A stretch of 64,000 bases of DNA from Colivivens sp964537205 (lineage in GTDB: Bacteria > Bacteroidota > Bacteroidia > Bacteroidales > Bacteroidaceae), in contig CAZHZH010000001.1 in assembly GCA_964537205.1 (NCBI GenBank), positions 1 through 64,000 of the forward strand, given 5' to 3'. A model generated the notes under the pieces. That model was not told the DNA's origin and did no database searches. It worked only from the letters and a program-made list of their open reading frames with translations. Shown piece after piece: positions 34,462 through 44,934 of the stretch. Made by a program: the position numbers and the translations under genes. How positions within the stretch are numbered: position 1 is the stretch's first letter; each line of letters opens with the position of its first letter.

Positions 34462-36648
34462 ATGAGTAAATTAAGATTTGACGTAGTGCAAGACGCTTTC
34501 AAGAAGAAAGCATTGCCTGTAGATGCACCAGACGAGCGACCTTCAAAGTATTTTGGAGAATTGGTTTTCAATCGCGAGAAAATGCGCAAGTATCTCGATG
34601 TGTCAGCTTACAACGAACTGATTGATTGCATCGATAATGGACATCCTCTTGATCGGGCTATTGCCGACAAGGTGGCTGAGGGTATGAAAATTTGGGCTAT
34701 GGAACACAAGGTGACCCACATAACACACTGGTTCCAACCACTTACCGAAGGGACGGCAGAGAAGCATGACTCGTTCCTTGAGTACGACAAAAAGGGAGGC
34801 ATGATTGAGGAGTTTGACGGTAAATCGCTTATACAGCAAGAGCCTGATGCAAGTTCTTTTCCAAGTGGTGGTATTCGTGCTACTTTTGAGGCGCGAGGAT
34901 ATACAGCGTGGGATCCTACTTCTCCTGTTTTTATCCAGGACGACACTTTGTGCATACCGACCGTGTTCATATCTTACACGGGTGAGGCACTTGACTACAA
35001 AACCCCACTTAAGAAGGCTTTGAAAGCTGTTGACAAGGCGGCAGTGGATATATGCAAGATGTTTGATCCAAAGGTTAAGAAGGTCTACTCTTATCTGGGA
35101 TGGGAGCAAGAGTACTTCCTTGTAGACGAGGATCTTTATGCCGCGCGTCCTGACTTAATGTTGACGGGACGTACCTTGATGGGACATGCCTCTTCAAAGA
35201 ACCAACAGTTAGACGACCACTATTTTGGAGCCATTCCTACACGCGTGGCATCGTTCATGAGAGAGGTGGAGATCGAAGGCTATAAGCATGGCATTCCATT
35301 GAAGACCCGGCATAACGAGGTCGCTCCTAACCAGTTTGAATTGGCTCCAATCTTTGGCGAGACCAACCTTTCTAACGACCAAAACCAAATGATAATGAAC
35401 CTGATGGCAAATATAGCGCGCAAGCATGGTTTTGTACTGTTGTTGCACGAAAAACCATTTGCCGGCATAAATGGATCGGGTAAACACAATAACTGGTCAC
35501 TCGGAACAGATACGGGTACATTGCTTTTGGCTCCAGGAAAGGACGCTATGGGTAACTTGCAATTTGTCACTTTCTTCGTGAACGTTTTGGTCGCTGTGCA
35601 AAAACATAACGGATTGCTTAAGGCGTCGATCGCTTCCGCTACTAACGCACACCGCCTTGGTGCCAATGAAGCACCTCCTGCTATTATATCATCGTTCCTT
35701 GGTGCGACAATGACTAATGTGTTGCGCAAACTTTTGGAAGTGCCTTCTGACACCCCAATTGAGATTGCGGGAAAGAAAGGCGCGTCCGTGGGAATTGTTG
35801 AGATTCCGGAAATATTCATCGACAACACAGACCGAAACAGAACAAGTCCGTTTGCGTTTACTGGAAACAGGTTTGAATTCCGTGCGGTTGGTTCGAGTGC
35901 AAATAACGCAGGTGCGATGACTACTCTTAATGCCGCCGTGGCAGAACAGTTGAAGTTGTTCAAGATTGATGTCGACAAGGAGATGGCAAAAGGCAAGCCA
36001 ATGAATATAGCGTTCATGGATGTACTCAAGCCTCTCATTGCAAGTATAATCGATACTGTTTGTTTCGATGGTAACGGATATTCAAGTGAATGGCCTATCG
36101 AAGCAAAACGTCGTGGGCTTGACGTGGAGACCAGTGTGCCTGAGATGTTCAAGGAGTTCACCAAACCTGCTTCAATAGAGATGTTTACAAGTACCGGAGT
36201 GTACACGAAGGAGGAGCTTGAAGCACGCAATGAGGTTAAGTGGGAGACATACACTAAGAAAGTGCAGATTGAAGCACGCGTGATGGGACGTATGGCAATC
36301 AACCATATTATCCCTGCCGCACTTGCCTACAAGAATCGCCTGCTTACAATAATCAACCAGCTGAAGCAAGTTTATCCAGACGACTTCGAGTCAATGGCAC
36401 AAACAGAAACTGAATTACTTAAGAAGGTGACGACTCTGATTGACGAGGTACGCACAAAGAGTGGTGCGATGGTACAAGCACGCAAGGCTGCAAACAAGAT
36501 AGAGAATGAATATGAAAAAGCGAAAGCTTATCATGAAATCGCAGAGTCGTTGTTTGCCATACGTCGCCCAATCGACAAGTTGGAGGAAATCGTAGACAAC
36601 GACCTTTGGCCGTTGCCTAAATATCGCGAATTGTTGTTCATTAACTAA
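34462..36648 (+). CDS. glnN: Glutamine synthetase type III
   Basis: Condenses glutamate and ammonia to glutamine with ATP. It has 728 residues, the large GSIII form typical of Bacteroides and cyanobacteria. Visible: THWFQPLTEGTAEKHDSF near the N terminus, YLGWEQEYFLVD with metal-binding Glu, and NGSGKHNNWSLGTDTG plus NRTSPFAFTGNRFEFRA of the active site. It follows asnB by 76 bases and precedes glutamate synthase, completing the ammonium assimilation set. Confidence 0.96.
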   Translation: MSKLRFDVVQDAFKKKALPVDAPDERPSKYFGELVFNREKMRKYLDVSAYNELIDCIDNGHPLDRAIADKVAEGMKIWAMEHKVTHITHWFQPLTEGTAEKHDSFLEYDKKGGMIEEFDGKSLIQQEPDASSFPSGGIRATFEARGYTAWDPTSPVFIQDDTLCIPTVFISYTGEALDYKTPLKKALKAVDKAAVDICKMFDPKVKKVYSYLGWEQEYFLVDEDLYAARPDLMLTGRTLMGHASSKNQQLDDHYFGAIPTRVASFMREVEIEGYKHGIPLKTRHNEVAPNQFELAPIFGETNLSNDQNQMIMNLMANIARKHGFVLLLHEKPFAGINGSGKHNNWSLGTDTGTLLLAPGKDAMGNLQFVTFFVNVLVAVQKHNGLLKASIASATNAHRLGANEAPPAIISSFLGATMTNVLRKLLEVPSDTPIEIAGKKGASVGIVEIPEIFIDNTDRNRTSPFAFTGNRFEFRAVGSSANNAGAMTTLNAAVAEQLKLFKIDVDKEMAKGKPMNIAFMDVLKPLIASIIDTVCFDGNGYSSEWPIEAKRRGLDVETSVPEMFKEFTKPASIEMFTSTGVYTKEELEARNEVKWETYTKKVQIEARVMGRMAINHIIPAALAYKNRLLTIINQLKQVYPDDFESMAQTETELLKKVTTLIDEVRTKSGAMVQARKAANKIENEYEKAKAYHEIAESLFAIRRPIDKLEEIVDNDLWPLPKYRELLFIN

Positions 36649-36660
36649 AACAACACTTGG

Positions 36661-36690
36661 AGGTTCCTTCCTCAGCGGAGGAAGGAATCT
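36661..36690 (+). terminator. Strong hairpin after glnN
   Basis: AGGTTCCTTCCTC (36661-36673) pairs with GAGGAAGGAATCT (36678-36690) around a 4-nt loop, with one G-T pair. The following TATATTTATAT is only moderately T-rich, so it may terminate partly or stabilise the glnN 3' end. Confidence 0.55.
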
Positions 36691-36716
36691 TATATTTATA
36701 TGTTGTATGATTTGAG

Positions 36717-36754
36717 ATTGATTATATATATCTGGTTGTGCAAACATAATCAAT
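36717..36754 (+). promoter_or_regulatory. Inverted repeat upstream of gltB
   Basis: ATTGATTAT (36717-36725) and ATAATCAAT (36746-36754) form a 9-bp inverted repeat with a 20-bp spacer, 43 bases before the gltB start. It could bind a regulator or form a hairpin. A small frame (36700-36756) covers it and ends HNQ, but no terminator follows. Confidence 0.4.
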
Positions 36755-36797
36755 GATGCTTAAGGCTATTACCAAAATATAAACAAAACACAGTTAT

Positions 36798-39700
36798 ATG
36801 GAAACACTGTATAATACAATAAACGAACACGACGCCTGTGGCATAGGTCTGCTGGCAGATTTAAATAGCAACAAGACACACCAACTGGTTGATGACGCCT
36901 TGACTGTCCTTGAAAACATGAGACACCGTGGAGCTGAATCTGCCGATAACAGGTCGGGCGATGGCACTGGCATTTTGGTTCAGATACCACACGAATTTAT
37001 ATTACTTCAAGGCATTCCTGTCCCTGAACGAGGAAAATATGGAACCGGACTTGTATTCCTGCCAAAAGACAAGAGGCTCCAAGACGCTTATCTTGATTTG
37101 ATTCATCGTGAAGTTGAGTCTGCTGGCTTTATATTGTCTAAGGTTAGAAAAGTTCCTGTCAATTCTGATATCCTTGGTGAGGCTTCTGCCGAGACAGAGC
37201 CTGAAATAGTCCAATTGTTTATTACTGGCGCAAAGGATTTTAACCGATTTGAGGTAGACTTGTATTTACTGAGAAAACATATCGAACAGCAGATCAATGA
37301 CAAGGACTTTTATATAGTCTCTCTTTCGAGCAGGACAATAGTATATAAAGGAATGCTTACTTCAATGCAACTGCGTGAGTATTTTCCTGATTTGAGTAGC
37401 CCTTTCTTTACCAGTGGCATGGCAATAGTTCATTCACGGTTTAGTACTAATACATTCCCAACATGGTCTTTGGCGCAACCATTCAGAATGCTGTCTCACA
37501 ATGGAGAAATTAATACGATTCGTGGCAACAGAGGGTGGATGGAGGCTCGCGAAAGCGTGCTGTCGTCTAAGGCTTTGGGCGATGTGAAAGGCATACACCC
37601 TATTATTCAGCCTAATATGAGCGACAGTGCCTCGTTCGATAACGCTCTCGAATTCTTTGTATGCTCGGGGATGAGCTTGCCTCATGCAATCTCAATGATG
37701 GTACCGGAATCATTTAATGACCGTAATCCGATCAGCGATGAGTTGAAGGCTTATTTCGAGTATCATTCAATATTGATGGAACCTTGGGATGGTCCTGCCG
37801 CATTGCTGTTTTCCGATGGAAGATATGCGGGAGGAATGCTTGACAGAAACGGATTACGTCCGTGCCGCTACGTCATAACCGAGGACGGACGGCTGATTGT
37901 CGCATCAGAAGCGGGTTGTTTGAAAATCGATCCGTTGATCGTGAAGGAGAAAGGCAAGCTCCAACCAGGAAAGATAATGATGGTTGATACGGAAACAGGA
38001 AAGATATACCGGGATGCGGAAATAAAGTCATCGCTTGCTGATGAATGCGATTACGGACGATGGCTGCATACGAACCGGGTAGAATTGGCAAAACTTCATA
38101 GCGGACGTAAGGTTGAGAACTCTGTTAGTGATTTCCTTCGTAAACTCCGCAGTTTTGATTTTACTCGTGAGGATGTTGATAGAACAATCGTTCCGATGTG
38201 CGTTAATGCACAAGAGCCATCTTCCTCAATGGGAAACGATACACCCTTGGCTGTGTTGTCAGATCGTCCTCAGTTGTTGTTCAATTATTTCTGCCAGCAA
38301 TTCGCCCAGGTTACAAATCCTCCAATAGATCCTATTCGAGAGGAATTGGTGATGTCCCTTACGGAATATATAGGCGCTGTCGGGATGAATATTCTGACTC
38401 CAAATGAATCTCACTGCAAGATGGTGCGCTTGCCGCAACCTGTGCTGACAAATACAGAGCTTGATTTGCTTTGTAATATCCGCTATAAAGGATTCAATAC
38501 TGAAAAACTGTCGATTCTTTTTGAAAAAGACAAGGGTGAGCAGGGTATGGCGGAGAAGATAGAGGAGCTTTGCCATCAAGCTGAAAAATCTGTAGACGAA
38601 GGAATCAACTATATAATTCTGAGCGACCGTGGCATAGATTCCGAACATGCGGCTATACCTTCCTTACTCGCAGTCAGCGCAATCCACCATTACTTGCTAT
38701 CAGTACAGAAACGCGTGCAGACTGCGTTAATTGTTGAGAGTGGTGAAATTCGCGAGGTAATGCATGCGGCTCTGTTATTAGGTTATGGCGCCAGTGCCAT
38801 TAATCCATACATGGCTTTTGCCGTCATTGATGATTTGGTGAAACATGGCGAAATACAACTTGACTATTCGACTGCCGAACACAATTATATTAAGGCAATT
38901 GACAAAGGCTTGCTGAAGATTATGAGCAAGATGGGCATTAGTACCATACGTTCTTATCGCGGTGCTAAAATATTTGAGTCGATAGGGTTGAATGCGGAAT
39001 TGCTAAAAAAGTATTTCGGTACGGCGACATCTTCTGTCGGCGGCATAGGACTGAAAAATATCGCGCTTGACGCTGTGCGTATGCACAATCAAGGATTCAG
39101 CCAGCCTGTTTCTGACATCCTGCCATTAGTAGGTCAGTATTCGTATCGTAAGGATGGAATTAAACACGCTTGGACACCTGATGCGATAGCGACACTCCAA
39201 CTGGCTACCCGTATTGGGAGTTACAAGAAATTTAAAGAGTTTACACACCTTATTGATGATGTCGAGGATCCGTTGTTCCTCAGGCAGTATTTTAAATTCA
39301 AGTCCAATCCAATTCCTTTGGATGAGGTCGAACCGGAGGAAAGCATAATGAAGCGATTTGTCGGTGCCGCCATGTCGTTCGGCGCTCTCAGTAAAGAGGC
39401 GCACGAGACAATAGCATTGGCGCTGAATAAAATTGGCAGCCGGAGCAATACTGGCGAAGGAGGCGAGGACGAAGAGCGGTTTAAGGCCAAGGTTGATGGT
39501 GTTTCATTGAACAGTGCGGTAAAGCAAGTCGCTTCCGGCAGATTCGGCGTGACCACCGAATATCTTGTCAACGCACAGGAGATTCAGATAAAGATAGCGC
39601 AAGGAGCCAAACCTGGAGAGGGCGGACAGTTGCCAGGATTCAAGGTTAATGAGATTATAGCGAAGACACGTCACTCTATTCCTGAGATTTCTTTGATTTC

Positions 39701-41258
39701 ACCTCCGCCTCATCACGATATTTACTCAATTGAAGATCTGTCTCAACTTATCTTTGACTTGAAAAATGTAAATCCTGATGCTCAAATCAGTGTGAAACTT
39801 GTCGCTGAGGGCGGCGTTGGTACGATTGCCGCTGGTGTCGCCAAGGCAAAGGCTGATATTGTGGTTATTTCTGGAGCAGAGGGTGGTACTGGAGCGTCTC
39901 CCGCATCGTCTGTGCGTTATGCCGGAATCTCTCCAGAGATAGGTCTGGCTGAAACTCAGCAGACTCTTGTCCTTAACGGATTGAGAGGGCAGATTGAAAT
40001 CCAAGTAGATGGCCAGTTGAAGACCGGACGGGATGTAGTCGCTATGGCCTTGCTTGGCGCGGGGCAGTTCGGGTTTGGTACGGCCCAACTGATCGTACTC
40101 GGTTGTCTGCTCATGCGCAAATGCCACACAAACGCATGCCCGGTGGGTGTGGCCACTCAAGACCCTCGTCTGCGTAAGCATTTCACGGGACGCGCTGACT
40201 ACCTCGTTAACTTCTATACGTTTCTTGCCCGTGAGGTACGAGAGTATATGGCCGAGATGGGATTCCGCAAGTTCGAGGATATGATCGGGCGCACGGACAT
40301 GATAGAGATTGATCGCGACAAACTTAATGACAAGACTGTACAACTTGATTTCAGCAGAATGTTGGCTTTTGTTGATAATGGCAGTCCTATTCACATGGAT
40401 GTGCATCCTATCCATAAGATTTATGATGTACTTGACCGCGACATGATAATGTCGACAAAGGATTATGTCGAACTTGGCAGAAATGTAACTCTTGCTTATG
40501 ATATAATCAATACAAACAGGTCGGTCGGAGCCATGTTGTCTGGTGAAATCGCAAAAAAATATGGCGGCAAAGGCTTGCCTGATGGTTCTATAAATGTCAG
40601 ATTCAAAGGCTCTGCCGGTCAAAGTTTTGGAGCTTTCTTAATGAAGGGCATATCGTTCAGTTTGGAAGGAGAGACTAATGACTATATGGGCAAGGGTCTG
40701 TCTGGTGGATGCATCAGTTTATATCCTCCTAAGCATTCTAAATTCAAGGCGCAAGACAATATTATAGCTGGCAATACCTTGCTCTATGGCGCGACAAGCG
40801 GAGAAGTATATATCAATGGCAGGGTAGGTGAGCGTTTCGCTGTGCGAAACTCTGGCGCCACTGCTGTAGTGGAGGGAACGGGCGATCACTGTTGTGAATA
40901 CATGACAGGGGGCAGAGTGGTAGTTCTCGGAACGACAGGAAGAAACTTCGCAGCCGGTATGTCAGGAGGTCTTGCTTATGTCTGGAACAAAAATCAGGAT
41001 TTTGACTATTACTGTAACATGGACATGATTGAATTGGGCCTTATCGAGGAACGCGCAAGGCGTGAGGAACTACATGACCTTGTACTGAAACACTATTTGC
41101 ATACGGGGTCGGCGCTTGCGAAGCAGATGCTTGATAACTGGAACGAATATGTCGAGCAGTTTATTCAAGTCACACCTATAGAGTACAAGAAGGTGTTGCA
41201 CGAAGAGGCAATGAGAAATCTTGAAAAGCGAATAAGTAATGTAGAACGCGACTATTAA
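36798..41258 (+). CDS. gltB: Glutamate synthase large subunit
   Basis: Transfers the glutamine amide to 2-oxoglutarate, giving two glutamates. It has 1486 residues. Class II amidotransferase with Cys14 (HDACGIGLLAD) as nucleophile after propeptide removal, central and FMN-binding domains (GEGGEDEERF, EGGTGASPASS), and the 3Fe-4S cysteines of LLMRKCHTNACPVGVATQ near residue 1105. The C-terminal GXGXG beta-helix (GLSGGCISLYPP, TGGRVVVLG) is present. gltD follows after 11 bases. Confidence 0.97.
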   Translation: METLYNTINEHDACGIGLLADLNSNKTHQLVDDALTVLENMRHRGAESADNRSGDGTGILVQIPHEFILLQGIPVPERGKYGTGLVFLPKDKRLQDAYLDLIHREVESAGFILSKVRKVPVNSDILGEASAETEPEIVQLFITGAKDFNRFEVDLYLLRKHIEQQINDKDFYIVSLSSRTIVYKGMLTSMQLREYFPDLSSPFFTSGMAIVHSRFSTNTFPTWSLAQPFRMLSHNGEINTIRGNRGWMEARESVLSSKALGDVKGIHPIIQPNMSDSASFDNALEFFVCSGMSLPHAISMMVPESFNDRNPISDELKAYFEYHSILMEPWDGPAALLFSDGRYAGGMLDRNGLRPCRYVITEDGRLIVASEAGCLKIDPLIVKEKGKLQPGKIMMVDTETGKIYRDAEIKSSLADECDYGRWLHTNRVELAKLHSGRKVENSVSDFLRKLRSFDFTREDVDRTIVPMCVNAQEPSSSMGNDTPLAVLSDRPQLLFNYFCQQFAQVTNPPIDPIREELVMSLTEYIGAVGMNILTPNESHCKMVRLPQPVLTNTELDLLCNIRYKGFNTEKLSILFEKDKGEQGMAEKIEELCHQAEKSVDEGINYIILSDRGIDSEHAAIPSLLAVSAIHHYLLSVQKRVQTALIVESGEIREVMHAALLLGYGASAINPYMAFAVIDDLVKHGEIQLDYSTAEHNYIKAIDKGLLKIMSKMGISTIRSYRGAKIFESIGLNAELLKKYFGTATSSVGGIGLKNIALDAVRMHNQGFSQPVSDILPLVGQYSYRKDGIKHAWTPDAIATLQLATRIGSYKKFKEFTHLIDDVEDPLFLRQYFKFKSNPIPLDEVEPEESIMKRFVGAAMSFGALSKEAHETIALALNKIGSRSNTGEGGEDEERFKAKVDGVSLNSAVKQVASGRFGVTTEYLVNAQEIQIKIAQGAKPGEGGQLPGFKVNEIIAKTRHSIPEISLISPPPHHDIYSIEDLSQLIFDLKNVNPDAQISVKLVAEGGVGTIAAGVAKAKADIVVISGAEGGTGASPASSVRYAGISPEIGLAETQQTLVLNGLRGQIEIQVDGQLKTGRDVVAMALLGAGQFGFGTAQLIVLGCLLMRKCHTNACPVGVATQDPRLRKHFTGRADYLVNFYTFLAREVREYMAEMGFRKFEDMIGRTDMIEIDRDKLNDKTVQLDFSRMLAFVDNGSPIHMDVHPIHKIYDVLDRDMIMSTKDYVELGRNVTLAYDIINTNRSVGAMLSGEIAKKYGGKGLPDGSINVRFKGSAGQSFGAFLMKGISFSLEGETNDYMGKGLSGGCISLYPPKHSKFKAQDNIIAGNTLLYGATSGEVYINGRVGERFAVRNSGATAVVEGTGDHCCEYMTGGRVVVLGTTGRNFAAGMSGGLAYVWNKNQDFDYYCNMDMIELGLIEERARREELHDLVLKHYLHTGSALAKQMLDNWNEYVEQFIQVTPIEYKKVLHEEAMRNLEKRISNVERDY

Positions 41259-41269
41259 TTGATTGTATT

Positions 41270-42622
41270 ATGGGAAATCCAAAAGCATTTTTAACTGTGC
41301 CACGCCAGGAGGCAGGTCACAGACCTATATATGAGAGAATAAGGGACTTCGCAGAGGTTGAGCAGACTCTGAATGAAAGCGAACGCCGATTGCAAGCCTC
41401 AAGATGTATGGATTGTGGCGTGCCATTTTGCCACTGGGCTTGTCCTTTGGGCAACAAACAACCAGAGTGGCAGGATGCGGTGTATAAAGGAAAATGGGAG
41501 TTGGCTTACAAACTGCTTGCCGCCACAAACGACTTTCCGGAGTTTACCGGACGTATCTGTCCGGCACTTTGCGAAAAAAGTTGTGTGCTGAATCATTGCA
41601 TTGACGAGCCTGTTACCATACGCGAGAACGAATGTTCTATTATAGAGAAGGCGTTCAATGAGGGATTTGTCGTACCTCAGACTTATGAACGCAACGGAAA
41701 GAAGGTGGCTGTTATTGGAGCCGGACCTTCGGGCATGTCTGCCGCGGTGCAACTGAACAAAAGGGGATACGAGGTGACATTGTTTGACAAACACAGTTCT
41801 ATTGGCGGGCTTGTCCGTTACGGCATACCAAACTTCAAACTCGACAAGTATGTCATCAACCGCCGTGCGGAAGTCATGGAGGCTGAGGGAATAAAGTTCC
41901 AAATGAATACAGAGGTGAATCCTTCCGATTTGCCTGCAGGCTTCGATGCATACGTCATCTCGACAGGCACTCCTGTGGCTCGTGACCTCAAGGTTCCGGG
42001 ACGGGAGTTCAAGGGCGTGTATTTCGCATTGGAGCTGCTCAGCCAGCAAAACAAAATATTGACGGGCGAGGATGTCAGCAATGAAGAACTTGTCAACGCA
42101 AAAGGAAAAACGGTTTTGGTTATCGGAGGCGGTGACACCGGCAGTGACTGTATAGGGACTTGTAACCGTCAGGGCGCGAGGAGGATCATACAAATAGAAA
42201 TAATGCCTAAGCCTCCTGTAGGACACAATCCCGCCACTCCATGGCCTCAGTGGCCGGTAATCCTCAAGACCACTACAAGCCACGAGGAAGGTTGCGAGCG
42301 CAGGTGGTGCCTTACGACCAATCGTTTCATTGATGATGGCGCTGGCAACCTTAAGGGAGCGGAGATTGAGGAAGTCGAATGGATTCCTGCACCCGACGGA
42401 GGTCGTCCGCAAATGAAGCCTACCGGCAAGAAGGAAGTCATCGAGTGTGAGATGGTACTCCTTGCCATGGGATTCCTCCGCCCGGAACATCCTGCTTTTG
42501 CCGGCAATGTGTTTGTGACTGGTGACGCAAAGTCTGGCGCCAGTCTGGTTGTCAGAGCTATCGCAAGTGGACGTCAAACGGCACAAGAAGTAGATAATTA
42601 TTTATCAAGTACGAATGTATGA
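41270..42622 (+). CDS. gltD: Glutamate synthase small subunit
   Basis: Feeds electrons from NAD(P)H to GltB through FAD and iron-sulfur clusters. It has 450 residues. Near the N terminus are cluster cysteines (CMDCGVPFCHWACPLG and CPALCEKSCV). FAD and NAD sites follow: VIGAGPSGMSAAVQ and VIGGGDTGSDCIG. Its stop overlaps the dapL start by 4 bases. Confidence 0.96.
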   Translation: MGNPKAFLTVPRQEAGHRPIYERIRDFAEVEQTLNESERRLQASRCMDCGVPFCHWACPLGNKQPEWQDAVYKGKWELAYKLLAATNDFPEFTGRICPALCEKSCVLNHCIDEPVTIRENECSIIEKAFNEGFVVPQTYERNGKKVAVIGAGPSGMSAAVQLNKRGYEVTLFDKHSSIGGLVRYGIPNFKLDKYVINRRAEVMEAEGIKFQMNTEVNPSDLPAGFDAYVISTGTPVARDLKVPGREFKGVYFALELLSQQNKILTGEDVSNEELVNAKGKTVLVIGGGDTGSDCIGTCNRQGARRIIQIEIMPKPPVGHNPATPWPQWPVILKTTTSHEEGCERRWCLTTNRFIDDGAGNLKGAEIEEVEWIPAPDGGRPQMKPTGKKEVIECEMVLLAMGFLRPEHPAFAGNVFVTGDAKSGASLVVRAIASGRQTAQEVDNYLSSTNV

Positions 42623-43815
42623 CAAAACTAAATGTAAATTTTACAAGACTCTCACACAACTACCTTTTTGAGGAGATCGCTCAAAGAGTGGCTGAATACA
42701 GGTCTGGACATCTCGATGCCCAAATCATACGTTTGGGCATCGGTGATGTCACACGCCCGCTTCCGCAAGCTTCCATAGAAGCCATGCATAGGGCGGTCGA
42801 TGAGTGTGGCAGTGCCGAGTCGTTTCATGGTTACGGTCCGGAACATGGCTACCCTTTCTTGATTGACGCCATCATTGAACATGATTTCGCACCGCGTGGC
42901 ATAAAGCTCACGCGTCAGGAGGTATTCATCAACGATGGCGCAAAAAGTGATACGGGGAACATAGGCGACATCTTGTCGGTCGATAATATTGTCGGCATCA
43001 CAAATCCTGTATATCCTGTTTATGTGGATACGAACATCATGGCCGGACGGCAGATTGAGTACATCCCTTGTACTGAATCCAACGGATTTACGGGCGACAT
43101 TCCTGATAAACATTTGGATATTATTTACTTGTGTTATCCTAACAACCCTACAGGCGCGGTGATTTCAAGGGAAAAGCTGGCCAAGTGGGTTGATTATGCC
43201 CGTGAGAATGATGCTTTGATTTTGTACGATGCCGCCTACGAGGCATTCATACAAGATGATGCGATACCACATTCTATATTTGAAATTGAAGGCGCGAGGG
43301 AGTGTGCCATCGAATTCAGAAGTTTTTCCAAGACCGCGGGCTTCACGGGCGTTCGCTGTGGCTATACAATCATACCTATGGAATTGAAAGTGCGGGCTGA
43401 GGGAGCTGGGAAGGTGCGGCTTAACGACTTTTGGGAACGCCGCCAGTGCAGCAAGTTCAATGGTGCGTCCTATATTTCCCAAAGAGGGGCTGAGGCAGTG
43501 TTCTCAAGCGAAGGACAGCGGCAAATCAAGCAGTCAATCGACTATTATATGGAAAACGCGCGCATCATACGTGAAAGCCTCGCTAATCTCGGACTGAATG
43601 TCTATGGAGGGCTGCATTCTCCGTATATATGGGTGTCTACTCCTCAAGGAGAGGGCTCATGGTCGTTCTTTGACCGTTTGCTGAATGAGGCTAATGTTGT
43701 GACCACGCCGGGCGAGGGCTTTGGAAGCAATGGTGAAGGCTTCATTCGTATCACCGCGTTCGGAACGAGGGAAAACAGCGTGGAGGCGATGAATAGAATA
43801 AAGAAAATGTTATAA
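42619..43815 (+). CDS. dapL: LL-diaminopimelate aminotransferase
   Basis: Converts tetrahydrodipicolinate to LL-diaminopimelate with glutamate as amino donor, a one-step shortcut in lysine and peptidoglycan synthesis. It has 398 residues and is a PLP fold-type I enzyme with GDVTRPLP, the YPNNPTGAV block, YDAAYEAFI and the PLP lysine in SFSKTAGFTGVRCGY. It is coupled to gltD (ATGA overlap), which makes the glutamate it uses. Confidence 0.94.
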   Translation: MTKLNVNFTRLSHNYLFEEIAQRVAEYRSGHLDAQIIRLGIGDVTRPLPQASIEAMHRAVDECGSAESFHGYGPEHGYPFLIDAIIEHDFAPRGIKLTRQEVFINDGAKSDTGNIGDILSVDNIVGITNPVYPVYVDTNIMAGRQIEYIPCTESNGFTGDIPDKHLDIIYLCYPNNPTGAVISREKLAKWVDYARENDALILYDAAYEAFIQDDAIPHSIFEIEGARECAIEFRSFSKTAGFTGVRCGYTIIPMELKVRAEGAGKVRLNDFWERRQCSKFNGASYISQRGAEAVFSSEGQRQIKQSIDYYMENARIIRESLANLGLNVYGGLHSPYIWVSTPQGEGSWSFFDRLLNEANVVTTPGEGFGSNGEGFIRITAFGTRENSVEAMNRIKKML

Positions 43816-43835
43816 TAGATTCATTATATATTATT

Positions 43836-44894
43836 ATGAGGAAGGCAACGTTAGTGCTTGAAGACGGCTCTGAGTTCGAGGGCTGTTCTTTTGGGTATGA
43901 GAAATCCGTGGCGGGCGAATTGTGTTTCTATACTGCCATGACCGGATATCCGGAAAGTCTCACCGACCCGTCGTACCGTGGACAAATTCTTGTTCCCACT
44001 TATCCTATGATTGGAAATTATGGCGTACCCGACGATGAAATGGTCGACGGGGTTTCACGGTTCTTTGAATCTGAGAAAATCCAATGTCAGGCCTTGGTGA
44101 TTTCTAATTATTCCGACAAATACAGTCATTGGGATTCCAGTCGTAGCTTGTCAGCGTGGCTTAAGCAAAACAAAGTCCCCGCGCTGTGTGGTATTGATAC
44201 ACGTGTCTTGACAAAGAAATTGCGTGACAACGGCGCAATGTTGGGCAAGATTGTGTTCGATGGAGTGGATGTGGAGATGACCGACCCTAACAAACGCAAT
44301 CTCGTGTCTGAGGTTTCGATAAGCGAAGTACATACTTACGGACATGGAAGCAAAAGGGTGCTTTTGGTCGATTGCGGCATGAAGAATAATATCCTGCGAT
44401 GCCTGTTGAAGTTTGATGTCACCGTAAAGCGCGTGCCATGGAACTATGACTTCCGCAATGAACCATACGACGGATTGTTCGTCTCAAACGGACCTGGCGA
44501 CCCCTCGTTGTGTAAAGAAACCATTGAACACTTGAAATGGGCTATAACCCGGGACAAGCCTATAATGGGGATATGCTTGGGAAACCAACTGCTTGCCATT
44601 GCGGCTGGAGCGAAAACTTATAAGTTGAAATATGGCCACAGAGGACACAATGTGCCTGTTCGCGAAGTCGGCACGCACAAATGCATGATCACTTCGCAAA
44701 ATCATGGTTTCGCCATTGACGATTCCACTCTGCCCGCTGATTGGGAAACCTTCTATGTGAACCTCAACGACGGCACTAACGAAGGCATACAACATCGGAC
44801 AAAGCCTTTTTTCTCAACTCAGTTTCATCCTGAGGCATCCAGCGGACCTGTTGACTCGATGCCGCTTTTCGAACGGTTTGTCAACAACCTTTAA
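43836..44894 (+). CDS. carA: Carbamoyl phosphate synthase small subunit
   Basis: Releases ammonia from glutamine for carbamoyl phosphate, used for pyrimidines and arginine. It has 352 residues. The N-terminal domain has LEDGSEFEGCSFG and TGYPESLTDPSY. The C-terminal class I amidotransferase has the Cys in MGICLGNQLLA and the FHPEAS His-Glu. carB follows after 40 bases. Confidence 0.96.
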   Translation: MRKATLVLEDGSEFEGCSFGYEKSVAGELCFYTAMTGYPESLTDPSYRGQILVPTYPMIGNYGVPDDEMVDGVSRFFESEKIQCQALVISNYSDKYSHWDSSRSLSAWLKQNKVPALCGIDTRVLTKKLRDNGAMLGKIVFDGVDVEMTDPNKRNLVSEVSISEVHTYGHGSKRVLLVDCGMKNNILRCLLKFDVTVKRVPWNYDFRNEPYDGLFVSNGPGDPSLCKETIEHLKWAITRDKPIMGICLGNQLLAIAAGAKTYKLKYGHRGHNVPVREVGTHKCMITSQNHGFAIDDSTLPADWETFYVNLNDGTNEGIQHRTKPFFSTQFHPEASSGPVDSMPLFERFVNNL

Positions 44895-44934
44895 AATTGA
44901 CGCCAACTCACAGACTTAAACAAAAATACTATTT

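Noticed and set aside
36700..36756. Leader peptide attenuator of gltB
   Set aside because: The small frame ends HNQ, but no terminator or alternative pairing follows it.
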